A stretch of 46,884 nucleotides of DNA from Nematostella vectensis (Eukaryota > Cnidaria > Anthozoa > Actiniaria > Edwardsiidae): assembly GCF_932526225.1 (NCBI RefSeq), contig NC_064045.1, positions 8,808,138-8,855,021 of the forward strand, read 5' to 3'. This document shows positions 23,013 through 33,181 of the stretch, in pieces. Position 1 is the first letter of the stretch, and each line of letters opens with the position of its first letter. The notes under the pieces are model-generated. The model saw only the letters and a list, made by a program, of their open reading frames with translations. It was not told the DNA's origin and did not search any database. Made by a program: the position numbers and the translations under genes.

Positions 23013-26000
23013 TCATCGACCAATGATCGATTTTCCAATCGATTTTGATAATACCGCCCCTCTCGTTTGGCCTTCAAAATGGCTTGGGGATCGATCGTTT
23101 GTCCACCTCTGTTTTTTAATAGAGCTTTGTGGCTTGTTTCCGTAAAGCGCTCGGCGGAGATTCGGAAGTACTCGGTCCAAGCTCGGCAGATCCTGGCTAG
23201 TAACCTAAAACGAAAAATAAGTTTAAGTCTTAGTCTGTTACTTTATAATACGCTCCTACCTTGCCGTGACATTGTTTGGATTCGGCACATGATTAGTTCG
23301 ACGTCTTAATTAATTATGTTCGGCACGGCAGATACGAGTTCGTCACGGCACCAAGCACGGCTGCACCAGTCGTGCTGCACGGCAAAAGCAAGACACCAAT
23401 TCAAACGTCGAGCTTTTAATGTGCCGAATCAAATACTATATTTCTCACTTTGCGCAACAAAAAACCCGCATCAAGTCAACTTTTACTACTCACAACCTAT
23501 TGAGCCCTACTTATTTAGTGCGACGTCTGAATCAAAGTTGGACCAAATTTGTTTGTGTCGATACAAATAGACTATTAGGTTAGGCACGGCAGGAGCGCGA
23601 CGAATAAATAGGGCTTCGCTTGAATAACCTGGTGGAAATGGTGCTTTGCGTCACACCGGAGCGTGAAATGACGGCGTGATTGATTGGCCTTCTTTTATCA
23701 CTGGGTCAGAGCAAAACTTTACAAAGGACGAAGCTGTTTAACTTCCCGTTGCTGTTTGTCGTCAGAAACTTGTTTGCTTAAGTTTCCAAATTTTTAAAAC
23801 ACTGTAATCTACGTACTATGTAGGGTTTACTCAAGGATGTACATTGCTCACCGTCATATGGTCGAACGCCACACTGACGCCAGGCGGGAATCGACATTTG
23901 ACAATCCTCTTCAAGTTATATCGTTGGCTGAAATGCGTCAGGATGGTATAGCGGGCACGCATTCTCTTGGATACTTCAATTGCACCATCAGTCGTACTGA
24001 AATCAAAGAAAAGACGTGAGCCTGGATATTTGCTCTATACCATTTGGGTTGCCTGTGCCTTCAATGCTTCGTACTTTCAGACATAGTAGTTTGTCTGGGT
24101 TCTGTGAAGCCCTGGCTGTACGGTTTACCTGTGTTTTGTAGTGCATTTGCGGTTTGTCTTTGGTTTTCCTGTGTTTTGTAGTGCCCTGAATGTACGCTTT
24201 GCTTATGGTTTGCCTGAGTTTTGTAATGCCCTGAATGAACGCTTTGCCTGTGTTTTGTAGTGCCCTGAATGTAGGCTTTTCCTGTGGTTTGCCTATGTTT
24301 TGTAATGCCCTGAATGAACGCTTTGCCTATGTTTTGTAGTTCCCTGAATGGACTCTTTGCTTATGGTTTGCCTATGTTTGTAGTGCCCTGAATGGACGCT
24401 TTGCTTATGGTTTGCCTATGTTTTGTAGTGCCCTGAATGTAGGCTTTTCCTGTGGTTTGCCTATGTTTTGTAGTGCCATGAATGGACGCTTTGCTTATGG
24501 TTTGCCTATGTTTTGTAGTGCCCTGAATGGACGCTTTTCCTGTGGTTTGCCTGTGTTTTGTAGTGCCCTGAATGGACGCTTTGCTTATGGTTTGCCTATG
24601 TTTTGAAGTGCCCTGAATGGACGCTTTGCTTATGGTTTGCCTGTGTTTTGTAGTGCCCAGAATTTACGGTTTACCTGCGCCCTTGTGCCAAGTATTACGT
24701 GCTACCTGTTGCCCGTGCGGTAATAATTTGCAGCTCGCTATCATTATCATTTTTGTGCTCTATGGTGTGTGGGTTGTCTTTGTTTTTATCTGTGTTACAA
24801 TATGGGTTGCCAGAGGCCTAAGTATCACCTGCCACCTGTGTACCGCGCAAGGTCTGTAGCTTGGTATACCTGTGCCTAATGACTTATGAGTTGTCTGTGG
24901 CCTATACGTTATGTAAAAACATGGGTTGTCAGCGCCCTAAGTATCACGTGGTTCCCGTTATGCTTGGTTATTCCTGTGTCCTATGACGTGTGGGTTGCCT
25001 GTGGTACTTATGTAAGAACTTGGGCTACCTGTGTCCAGTAAGCTTTGCCTCCTTTTCTCCATAATCTGGTAGGAAGGTCGCCTCGTGGATCAGAAGAGTT
25101 GCATCTGCACCTGAGGTTATATGCAGTAGTTTGACGTTAATCAGTGGGTAACACATATAGGGGCCGGAGGGCACTGTGTCCCCCCATTTGTAAGGGCGTG
25201 GTTTGCCCCCATCCCCCCCCCCAAGTTTTCTTGATGTCTGTAGTCCCCCAGTATTTCGAGGCTCGCTAGGCCCGTTAATATTGCCTCGTACGTGTGTAGC
25301 ATTATTGTTTTGATATATTTAGTATTTCAATTTCGTAACGGTTCGGCAATGCTGATAAAGTCAGAAATAACGGATAATCATCAAAACCTGGGCGCGCGAG
25401 CACGATGAAGGATCTGCGCATGCTCAGACCATAAGAGGTCCAACAAATCGACACTGGAGACGAAAACAAAAATGAAGAATCTAACATGAACTGCTATATT
25501 TCTATCAGTCCTCTATCATTCTATTTTCACTTAACAGAATAAAAATTTATTGTAACACTGGGCTACATCTTGGTCCCAGAATACATCCCCCCCTCCGAAA
25601 ATAATCAATGGCAAAGTTTTCAACGCCCAAAAATACTGCGGAAGAACATTATTCTAAACAAAAATTCCCCCTTCCCCCTTCATGCTTGTCTGCGATTATC
25701 CATCTGACAACAAACCTTCTCTGACGAGGTACCCTGACGGAGAGCAGTCGCCCGAATACACTAGCTTCCATCCTGACGCATGCGCAATAACGATTCCATG
25801 TGAGTCGTCGCAGTGCACCACGGGAACCACCGACAGCTAAAATGGCAATCGAATTTTTTTAGAATTAACAAAAGAATTACCTTGATAAAATCATCATCAT
25901 GTTTACAAATAAAGATCAAGTAAGGAAGACGATTACAGCTAAGGACAACGAGGTTGAAAAATGTGCTCGGGTCCATGCTGGTAGCAATCGAGTAATCGAA

Positions 26001-29000
26001 ACATTATGATAAAAATTAAGTAAAAGGAAATCTTTCCTATAGCTAGCGAAGTAGTTAGAGGAATCGTGGATTTGCTTAAAAGGGCTGAAATGAATCAGAA
26101 CCAGGTGCGTACAGAGGGGGATGCGAAGGGTGTGCGCGCAACCCCCTCCCTTGGCGGCCAAAAAGTGGGTCATTTCTTACTAAGAAATATTCGAATACTA
26201 TTGTATGCTTTTTCCCTCTGATACCTATGACTGCGCAAATCCCCTCCACCCCTTCCCCCCAGATAATCCTGGGTACGCGCCTGAGAACGGAGTGCTAATT
26301 TTGAATTGTTTTCTGTCGTCGTCGTTGCTTAAGCTCCGTGATTGCGTACCTTGCACAAGCCAAGAGACGAAACGAGATCCTTGAGTTGGTTCTTGCACTG
26401 TCCGCTTTTTACCTCGGTGAAACTGATAAACCTACAGAAAGAGAACAATCACATTACAGTGCTGACAGAAAGTAATGCAACCGAATTCGCCATCCGAAAA
26501 AACACGTAATTCGCCGAAAGCTCGGCAGGGCCAAACTTCTTTTATTTTGCACGCTATCGAACTGTCGGCGAACTTTTTGTACCCAAGCAAGAATTTTAGG
26601 CAAATGTGGTTCTACCCGAACTTCTAAATTTCTGCTTATGTTGGCAAAGCGATTTCGCTTTCGTTTTTTTTTTTAGAGACAGAGGATTCTTCTTGATCGG
26701 AATCTAAATTTTCGATTTTCTTAACATAGTTTAATACGAAAGCAAAGTTTTAAGGGGAACCGAAGTACATAATGCAAAATCACACAACTTGCTGCTCTCC
26801 AATGCCGCAGGATTCTCTGTATTGAGAGAAAAAAGTTTTTTACAGGTTACCATGAACTCTCTTTAAATAACGTTTATTGTATAATAATGTATTGACCGTT
26901 TTTTTTTTTTTATCTGAGGGGCTTGACAAGAAACAATCAATCCTTTACCCCATCCTTTATCCCTTTGCGGGGCATCTTTGATCTTATTGGAATTCTTGGA
27001 ACTTATGAATCACCCAATGTTGTTCTTGCGCTTCAATAATGGTCAGTTCTGAATACCTGTAATGCAACTCGTTTCGCCTGCTGTTGTAATATTCCAACCA
27101 TTTCAGCAGCCTCTCTGGGCCGACAACCACAAGAGGCTCATAGTTCTGAAAATAGAAATAGCCTGTGATGCACTCTTAATATTTACTATGTATAAATAAC
27201 TTTGGTAACATTATTTCCGTCTTTAAAGCTGTAATTCATAGGCTTATATACCCTGGTTGGCAAGACCATTTAATGATGCTGTTTAGGCGCAACGATTTTT
27301 TTTAAATAAACCCATTTTGTTATTATTTTTCATTAATATTTAATTAAGGGGCAATGGTGTAGTCATCAATAACTTTGGCAACATTATCTCAACCTTTAAA
27401 GCTGTAATATGGATACAACATAGAGAGGCATAACAAGGCGCACGCAAGACTACCATCAAACAGCTAATGTCTGACCACAAAACACGTCTCAGAGTAAAAC
27501 TTTTTATGAAAGCAAAACTGGAAAAACTGGAGAAAGACCCCCCCAAAGCAAAGGCGATTACAAACAACAGGCACAAAGCCAGGATTTACAATACTAAGGG
27601 GGGGGGGGGGGGGGTGCATTCCATAACTAAGAGGACTATATTTTTGGCAGTGGGGAAAAGGAGAAGGAAGGAAGATTCCAAGATCAAAGCCGCATTGTCA
27701 CCAGTTTACTTCCGGAGGTCCGACGGAAACCTCTACCGTTAAAAGACAAAAGAATCTATTAAAATCCGAGATATTAAACAGGCCATCCGCTCTAAATTAT
27801 CATTCACATCCTCAAAGAAACTTCCAATAAACACACCGCTTTCAATTTTTTGAAATATTTTTCGCAAAATCATATCCGATGATTTTTAACGGATTTTTAA
27901 CGTAATCGACCGGAAGAAAACTGGTGACAATGCGGCTTTAAACCCCTAACCAAAAGTCAAATAACCAACCCAGGCTTTCAAGTAAGTGTGCTTTAATTAT
28001 AATGTGAAAACAAATAGATTATAGAGGGGGGATGTAGAGACAATGTATGTTACTTTTACTTACCTTTCTTTTCAAGGCAGCTTTTTGGCGGTGGAATAAA
28101 AGGTTGACAAGTCCCTGGAAAAAAGAACAAAGTAATGGGTTAGCTGTGTTTTTGTACTGCTGAAATGGTTTGCCTTAATAAGAAAAACCACGTTTTATCT
28201 ATGGTAGTGGCACATGGAACAGTAAAATGTTTATTTTGGAAGTTAACTTGTGATGATTACTGATATACAACACAATAAAAAACATGAGAAAGTAGTATAA
28301 AAATACAAAAAACAATGAGTCATTCCAAGGAGGAAACAGCCTCTGACGCGCTAAACGTGCACAACTGCCATTTGCAATGACAATGTGTATTTCTTTATCA
28401 GATGTCAAATCTCAAGCGCATTAGGTCATATAGACAATGATTTTTGCGCTATATAAATAATAAAATTATTAAAATTATTATTATCAGAGGTGCATTTTTT
28501 ATCAAAAAGTGTATCTTTTATCATTTCTTGGTTTCTCGATACATTACATGCACACAACAATTAGATATCCCAAAGCATGTCATGGAGACCGCATTGTATC
28601 ATGAGTATCAAACAGAACCATAGACATTAACAGGCATTGTTAGTATGTAAAGCTTTATGCAACGGCTGTGCTTTAAATGCTGTATTAACTGCAGGGGCGG
28701 ATCCAGACGTTCCAAAAAGGGGGGCTGAACAGTGCTGTTGCAGACCTCAAAATATTAGAAGGGTTCAATACAGAAACATAAGGAAAATAATTGGGGCACA
28801 GCCACGCCCCTACTGGTCATTTCCTTATAATTTTTACAAATATTGGGGGGGGGGGGCGCATGCCCCCAGTGCCCTCACCCCCAGCTATGGCCCTGCTGAA
28901 GCATAAGTTTCAAGAAAGAGGGAACCAGATTCATCGTTCTTCTGTGGACATACTTAAATTTCTTGTTATTTTTAAGCCAAATCTCTGGCAAATAGAAGGT

Positions 29001-29213
29001 GGGGCCCTTGCCCCACTCCTAGATCCGTCGCCCCTGTTCTATTACACGAGAAGCCCCCTGCTTTAGCTCCATACCATATGGTGGTCTATGTGTTTGTGGG
29101 AGATAAAGATGCTCTTGAGGGATGCCAACACATTGCCAGTATGCTTGCCATATTGATGCTTCAACTGACAGAAAGTCCCATCCCCACAGTCGAACAGTAT
29201 AGATGAGTCCACT
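23013..29213 (-). CDS. ELAC2: RNase Z A exons 4-11: catalytic half
   Basis: Exon 4 gives ILFDCGDGTFCQL and FISHKHIDHHM (motif HxHxDH). Exon 5 is 51 nt. Exons 6-7 encode the flexible-arm region (EPLVVVGPERLLKWLEYY). Exon 8 has VVPVVHC and GWKLVYSGDC. Exon 9 has LLIHEAT. Exon 10 completes GHSTT across the junction and gives LTHFSQRY and VAFDHMT. Exon 11 supplies DLPSLDRVLPNLRRAL and the tail. The intron inside GH/STT is absent from paralogue B. Introns 9 and 10 are about 1.0 and 0.65 kb; the former is largely a minisatellite. Confidence 0.9.
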
Positions 29214-32200
29214 CTATAAGAGAAAGAAACTTATTATATATATATTATAACTTATTATATTATTATAATACATATACTTCACTTAAATATAACCTACGTA
29301 CACCAGAGGAAGGGGAGTGGTGGCCCTCTTTTCTGTCTTACATGTGACCTGTTAATAAAAACTTTCAAAGCAAGTTTGGCTTACCCTATCTGGACCAACA
29401 TACTACTTGTATTCCGTAATTTAGACATCTTTGATGCTCCAGTTCCTAGAAATGTCACACTAAACCCATCTTCCTTGTGTCTTGCACTCTGTTCTGAGTC
29501 AGGTGCTACCATTTGTTGTTCATTATAATTTGAGCCAGATTCTTCAAGATCACTGTTACTTTTCCAGAATATATCTGGTTTGGAGGGTATACCATCCCAA
29601 AAAAGCCCTTCATTATTAACTGGACGGAAATTATACAACATTCTACTCTGCCCTGACACACAGTTATCCGGTAGATCCAGCCATTGAGTGTGTAATGGAT
29701 GTTCCGTATGGGGTGCTGAAAATATTGTAGGCTGTATCGAGTGCAGTCTTCTTTGTAAGCGATTGTTCAATTGAAGTTGTCTTTGACATGCTGGAGTATC
29801 CGTGTTTAGGAGAATGTGTTGAGTTCTTGGCCCAAATTCTCTGACCCACGACTGATAAGTGTTGGTTTGAAACAGGGACATTGGTGTCATATGAATCATT
29901 AGGTCTAATTGTTTACAATCAATGTGATCTTGGAAGTATTTGTGATTAGTCAGTAATTGTAATTTCTCTGCAGTGGAGCAGTCAATCACAGCAAATATTT
30001 GGCCAGGTTTTGGCGGCACAACAACTTCGTCTGGTTTGACCTGAAAGGGTTACAAGATCAAATAAGACAGGGTACAAATGAGTATTTAAAGTACACTAAT
30101 TGTCTGCTATACCAGCAGGCCCCTACCCAGGGGGGTGCAGGCCCCTATCCAGGGGGGTGCAGGCCCCTACCCAGGGGGTGCAGGCCCCTACCCAGGGGGG
30201 TGCAGGTGCAACCCCCACACCTCAATAGACGTGCTATTTGTACACAAAAATATAAAGCATAAGCTAGATCACTCTGGTATGCAGTCAAATCAGACAATAA
30301 ATGTCCCAATACTGCAGTGGGTGTGTGCGGTGGTCAGATTTTAATATTCACCTCCCCCCCCCACCGGAAAAATTATGTTCACGTTTTGGGGTTTCGCCCC
30401 CCCCCCCCCCCCCTCAAGACAAATCCTGGGTACGGGCCTGACCAGGCAATGTATAATGAAATACACACCAAGAGGACCAGGGTTTGAGCCCATGTCAGGC
30501 TTCAGATTTTTTTTCAGAGGTTTTAGTACTTGGGTCTCTATATTAGAGATTGTGTATCAAATTTGGCAGAGAAGACTATAGGTTTAATTGCAGTCTCTTA
30601 TTACAAACTAGTCTGCAATTGTGGGACATTAAAAAAACACTGTACTGCAGAAGGCAAAGTCAATGTTCATAAAGTAATAGTACTGTACACACAAGAAGTA
30701 AAATTCTCAAAATCTTATTGTCCAATAACACAGAGGCTAGGGTAGTCTGCATCAAGTGCAAGTACAGTATACAGCTACACTTTGTCCTCTTAAAGGCTGT
30801 ATTGAGTGTAGTCTTCCCCGCCTAGTTCCTGGCATTCCTTTTGGGGTCCATGTGGTTGGTCATGAGAAGGACTGGGACAACCATTGCCCGCTTACTGACC
30901 ACAGGAAGCCCAATCAGGAGGCCTGACACTAGGCTATCACCCCTCTCCCACAATTTCCTTTTTTGTGGCTGCCACATACTTACAGTCCTTCCATCTGGCA
31001 GTACCACAGGATTCCCAGATAGCAGTTCCTTCCTCATGTGTCCCACAGGTATCCCAAGCTCCTGGGCTCTTTCAGCCAGGAATTTCCCTGGAGGGTCTGC
31101 TAGTTTGCATATGAAACACAAAGAGTCATCTGGCAAACCCTGTGCTGGGTTTGAGTCCTCCAATATCACAGTTTGAATGCTGACATTATCATCTTTGTAC
31201 AGAGGAAGTGAAGAAGGGTGATGATCAAAGCAAGTGATGGATGGTTTAGTTACCAAATGGCGCTTGGAGAATGTGTACAAACTATGAACAAAGTCTTCCG
31301 TGCCAGCAGGGCCATGGACCTCAATACCAGCATTTGGCTCTAAAGCCTGTGGCTGGTACTGAATGTAAGACAGACCTCCAATGTGCTGCCACTGATTTCC
31401 AGTTAGGAATATCCGCCCGGGGTCCATTGATATGTCCAGGTCACATGACAGTCTATGAATGCTCTCTCCACAATTGAACAAATACCTGAGAAGAAAATAA
31501 ATAAAAAATTAAACCAGTTAAATTCTAGAATTATTCATTGATTTATATCTTAATGAAGGCCAATTTTACCGCCATTTTATGCTCCCGCTCAATGCAACGT
31601 CACACATGAATCCATCTCTATCGTCTAATTCAAACGAGTAACCAAGATATTTTCAATTTTTGCTGTTTTGTTATTTTGAGATTTCCTTGCAAATAAACTG
31701 CTGTATTCTGAGGTGATTGATATTTTCATTATGACATATTAAATGTTATTCTGATGACTACTGTTAATCTTATTAAATCAGGACCCCTCCTGCAAAAATA
31801 TGACAATAAATTAAAAAAAGTCTATCTACCTTTGTACAGATGATTAACTATTATGTGATACTACAGTAAGTCATTTTTTCCCTGACCATTTCAAAGTCTT
31901 TTTAGCCATCTCTCTCATATTGCTTAAAAATTTGGTTATCCTAGCAAAGTACAAAGTGTGAGAAAGCATCCATTTCCAATGGCTGATTTCTTTTTGCAAT
32001 ATTAGGGTTAAATTTATCAAATTAATTACAAAATTTTGTTTTCAGATGGTTATTTTGAGATTTAGTAAAAAGATTAAGAATAGAATTACATGAGAGAAGG
32101 TGAAAGTGTCTAGGAGTAAGAACTTTTACCTTTGAGAGTCTGTAAAAAGTAGAACGCTGGGTGCTGACTGTGACGACACAGTACCAATAACCTGTAGGTA

Positions 32201-32530
32201 TATCCTAGAAGAAACCGAACGTCCTGCACCAGGTCCATTCCAATATTGTCTACAAGACGTCATCACACGCAAACCCATACAAGTTGTAGAGAGTGATTGA
32301 CAAGAGTTTGGACCGTTCCAGTAATGTCTACAAGTCACCCTGAAGACGCTACGGCTAGGTGATGCAAGCGATCTGCCTCCAATGCCTCTTAAAGGGTGTC
32401 TAGCTCTATCAAATTGCAAGCATCTATTGTTATATCGACGAGTAAATAGCTCCTCTATGCGGCCCGTACAGCTTTTGAACGTGAATCCCCGAAAGCATGG
32501 AGTTCTACACTGTAAAAACCCAACAATCAT
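23013..32530 (-). CDS. ELAC2: Long-form RNase Z paralogue A (ELAC2 family), 11 exons
   Basis: Exons in transcript order: 32530-32130, 31485-30984, 30040-29385, 29213-29075, 28114-28064, 27145-27057, 26431-26350, 25836-25716, 25110-25029, 23996-23852, 23204-23013. The sum is 2460 nt (819 residues plus stop), all phases agree and all junctions are GT-AG. RNase Z cuts 3' trailers from tRNA precursors using two zinc ions in a metallo-beta-lactamase fold. The long form has an inactive N-terminal half and an active C-terminal half, and both are present. Candidate ligands are complete: H559, H561, D563, H564, H648, D670 and H729. The PxKxRN loop reads MSKLRN, with the Pro lost. The tail is basic and Ser-rich (KPQSSIKKQRW). 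It diverges from a second copy 650 bp away. An intact frame over 11 exons argues against a pseudogene. Confidence 0.92.
24110..24670. repeat. About 43-bp minisatellite in RNase Z A intron 9
   Basis: Roughly 12 units built from TTTGCCTATGTTTTGTAGTG and CCCTGAATGGACGCTTTGCT, some shortened by about 15 bp. The 43-62-bp spacing has Met/Phe/Cys-rich open frames through it on the + strand, which are artefacts. Confidence 0.92.
26102..26283. mobile_element. MITE family A copy 4, diverged
   Basis: The ends CAGGTGCGTACAGAGG and CCTGGGTACGCGCCTG are flanked on both sides by AGAAC, a 5-bp duplication. The interior is shorter and lacks most of the shared core, so this is either a deletion derivative or a related subfamily. 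It lies in RNase Z A intron 7. Confidence 0.7.
27686..27940. mobile_element. MITE family B copy 1 (AAAGCCGCATTGTCACCAG)
   Basis: The left end AAAGCCGCATTGTCACCAG and right end CTGGTGACAATGCGGCTTT are perfect inverted repeats of at least 19 bp, and the repeat extends through TTTACTTCCGG. It is about 85-90% similar by eye to the copy at 44125. It lies in RNase Z A intron 5. Confidence 0.85.
28692..29036. mobile_element. hAT-like non-autonomous element (CAGGGGCGGATCCAG)
   Basis: The left end CAGGGGCGGATCCAGACG and the right end, complement CAGGGGCGACGGATCTAGG, form an imperfect inverted repeat beginning CAGGGGCG, as in hAT-derived MITEs. It contains family D sequence (CACAGCCACGCCCCTACTGG). I could not see a target duplication. 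It ends 38 bp before exon 4 of RNase Z A (in genomic order). Confidence 0.65.
29385..32530 (-). CDS. ELAC2: RNase Z A exons 1-3: leader and N-terminal half
   Basis: Exon 1 encodes a leader of about 107 residues before the first beta strand (IYLQVIGT). Over its first 80 or so positions it is rich in Arg, Cys and Ser and poor in acidic residues (FTRRYNNRCLQFDRARH), as expected of a mitochondrial presequence. A CRHYWNGPN/CRQYWNGPG duplication lies within it. Exon 2 has YLFNCGES (the degenerate N-domain signature) and CFICKLADPPGKFL. Exon 3 starts VKPDEVVVPPKPG and includes MIHMTPMSLF and FGPRTQHILLN, ending with the C-half start VTFLGTGASKMSKLRN. Compared with paralogue B, introns are missing at three positions. 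Confidence 0.88.
30116..30440. mobile_element. MITE family A copy 5, amplified end
   Basis: The ends CAGGCCCCTACCCAGG and CCTGGGTACGGGCCTG are flanked by ACCAG on both sides. The left terminal block is repeated about four times in tandem (22-bp unit). The shared core (AAATATAAAGCATAAGC) is present. It lies in RNase Z A intron 2. Confidence 0.85.
31565..32060. repeat. Interspersed repeat family C copy 3, two blocks
   Basis: CCGCCATTTTATGCTC and TCTAATTCAAACGAGTAAC near 31570-31640 match the second block of the 9435 copy. ATCCTAGCAAAGTACAAAG and GAAAGCATCCATTTCCAATG near 31940 match the first block. It lies in RNase Z A intron 1. Confidence 0.6.
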
Positions 32531-33181
32531 AGTCGACTTTTGAACTATAATGACACCGAATGTAACGGGACTTCTTCTGCGTAGCTGTTGACTGAAAAAG
32601 CTCCGAAGAGAAGTTTAGTTGATTGAAATGCTACAGCAGAAATCGTAAGAGGCAGCGACCACATTTCATTCGTGTTGTAAAGTCGATGTTACACAATGTT
32701 AATTATGATCTAGAAATAATCACTCTGTCGACATTTCGCTTGCTGTTTAAAGGGTATCGACCCAATTGATGCACAAGACGTGTTGCTTGAAACCAGGTGA
32801 GTTTCGAAGAGTATCTTCCAATTCAAAATGATATGCAAACTTGCGGCATTTTTACAGTTTTACCGTCCGCCATGACACCGGCTCGCGGTACAACGGTGTT
32901 GAATAACACAGGAAACCCGCTCTCAAGAAGTATCACACTTTCTTTCTTTTATCTTATTTATTTATTGCGATATTTTGTTTAAAAAATATCAGCTGTTGAT
33001 AATCTTTTTTTATACATGTAAAATTTGTCATTTTTGGGGATAATATAGTTCTTATAATTCTAAAATTCTCAGCATTCTAATCTACCGCGGGAGCCCTGTG
33101 GTTCGAATTAACGCTGAGCACAATTATCGCAGGCTCAAGCATGGCCGACGTCTTGCAAAAATCCGTAAAAACTTTCATCAT
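32531..33181. promoter_or_regulatory. Probable shared promoter of the two divergent RNase Z genes
   Basis: Only 651 bp separate the two start codons, which point away from each other, so both promoters and 5' UTRs must fit here unless untranslated exons lie elsewhere. I see no convincing TATA box. An uORF starting ATGG at 33140 precedes paralogue B. The position is clear; the regulatory role is inferred. Confidence 0.6.

Noticed and set aside
24110-24670. CRISPR-like array of regular repeats
   Set aside because: Units are contiguous with no unique spacers, and the context is a eukaryotic intron. The same holds for the arrays at 18450, 22591 and 37738.
23013-32530. Paralogue A as a pseudogene, since it first appears as scattered short frames
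   Set aside because: Eleven exons join in phase over 2460 nt with no stop or frameshift, and all metal ligands are kept.
32797-32982. 61-codon frame in the divergent promoter interval
   Set aside because: No similarity or splice context seen. The interval is more simply promoter and 5' UTR.
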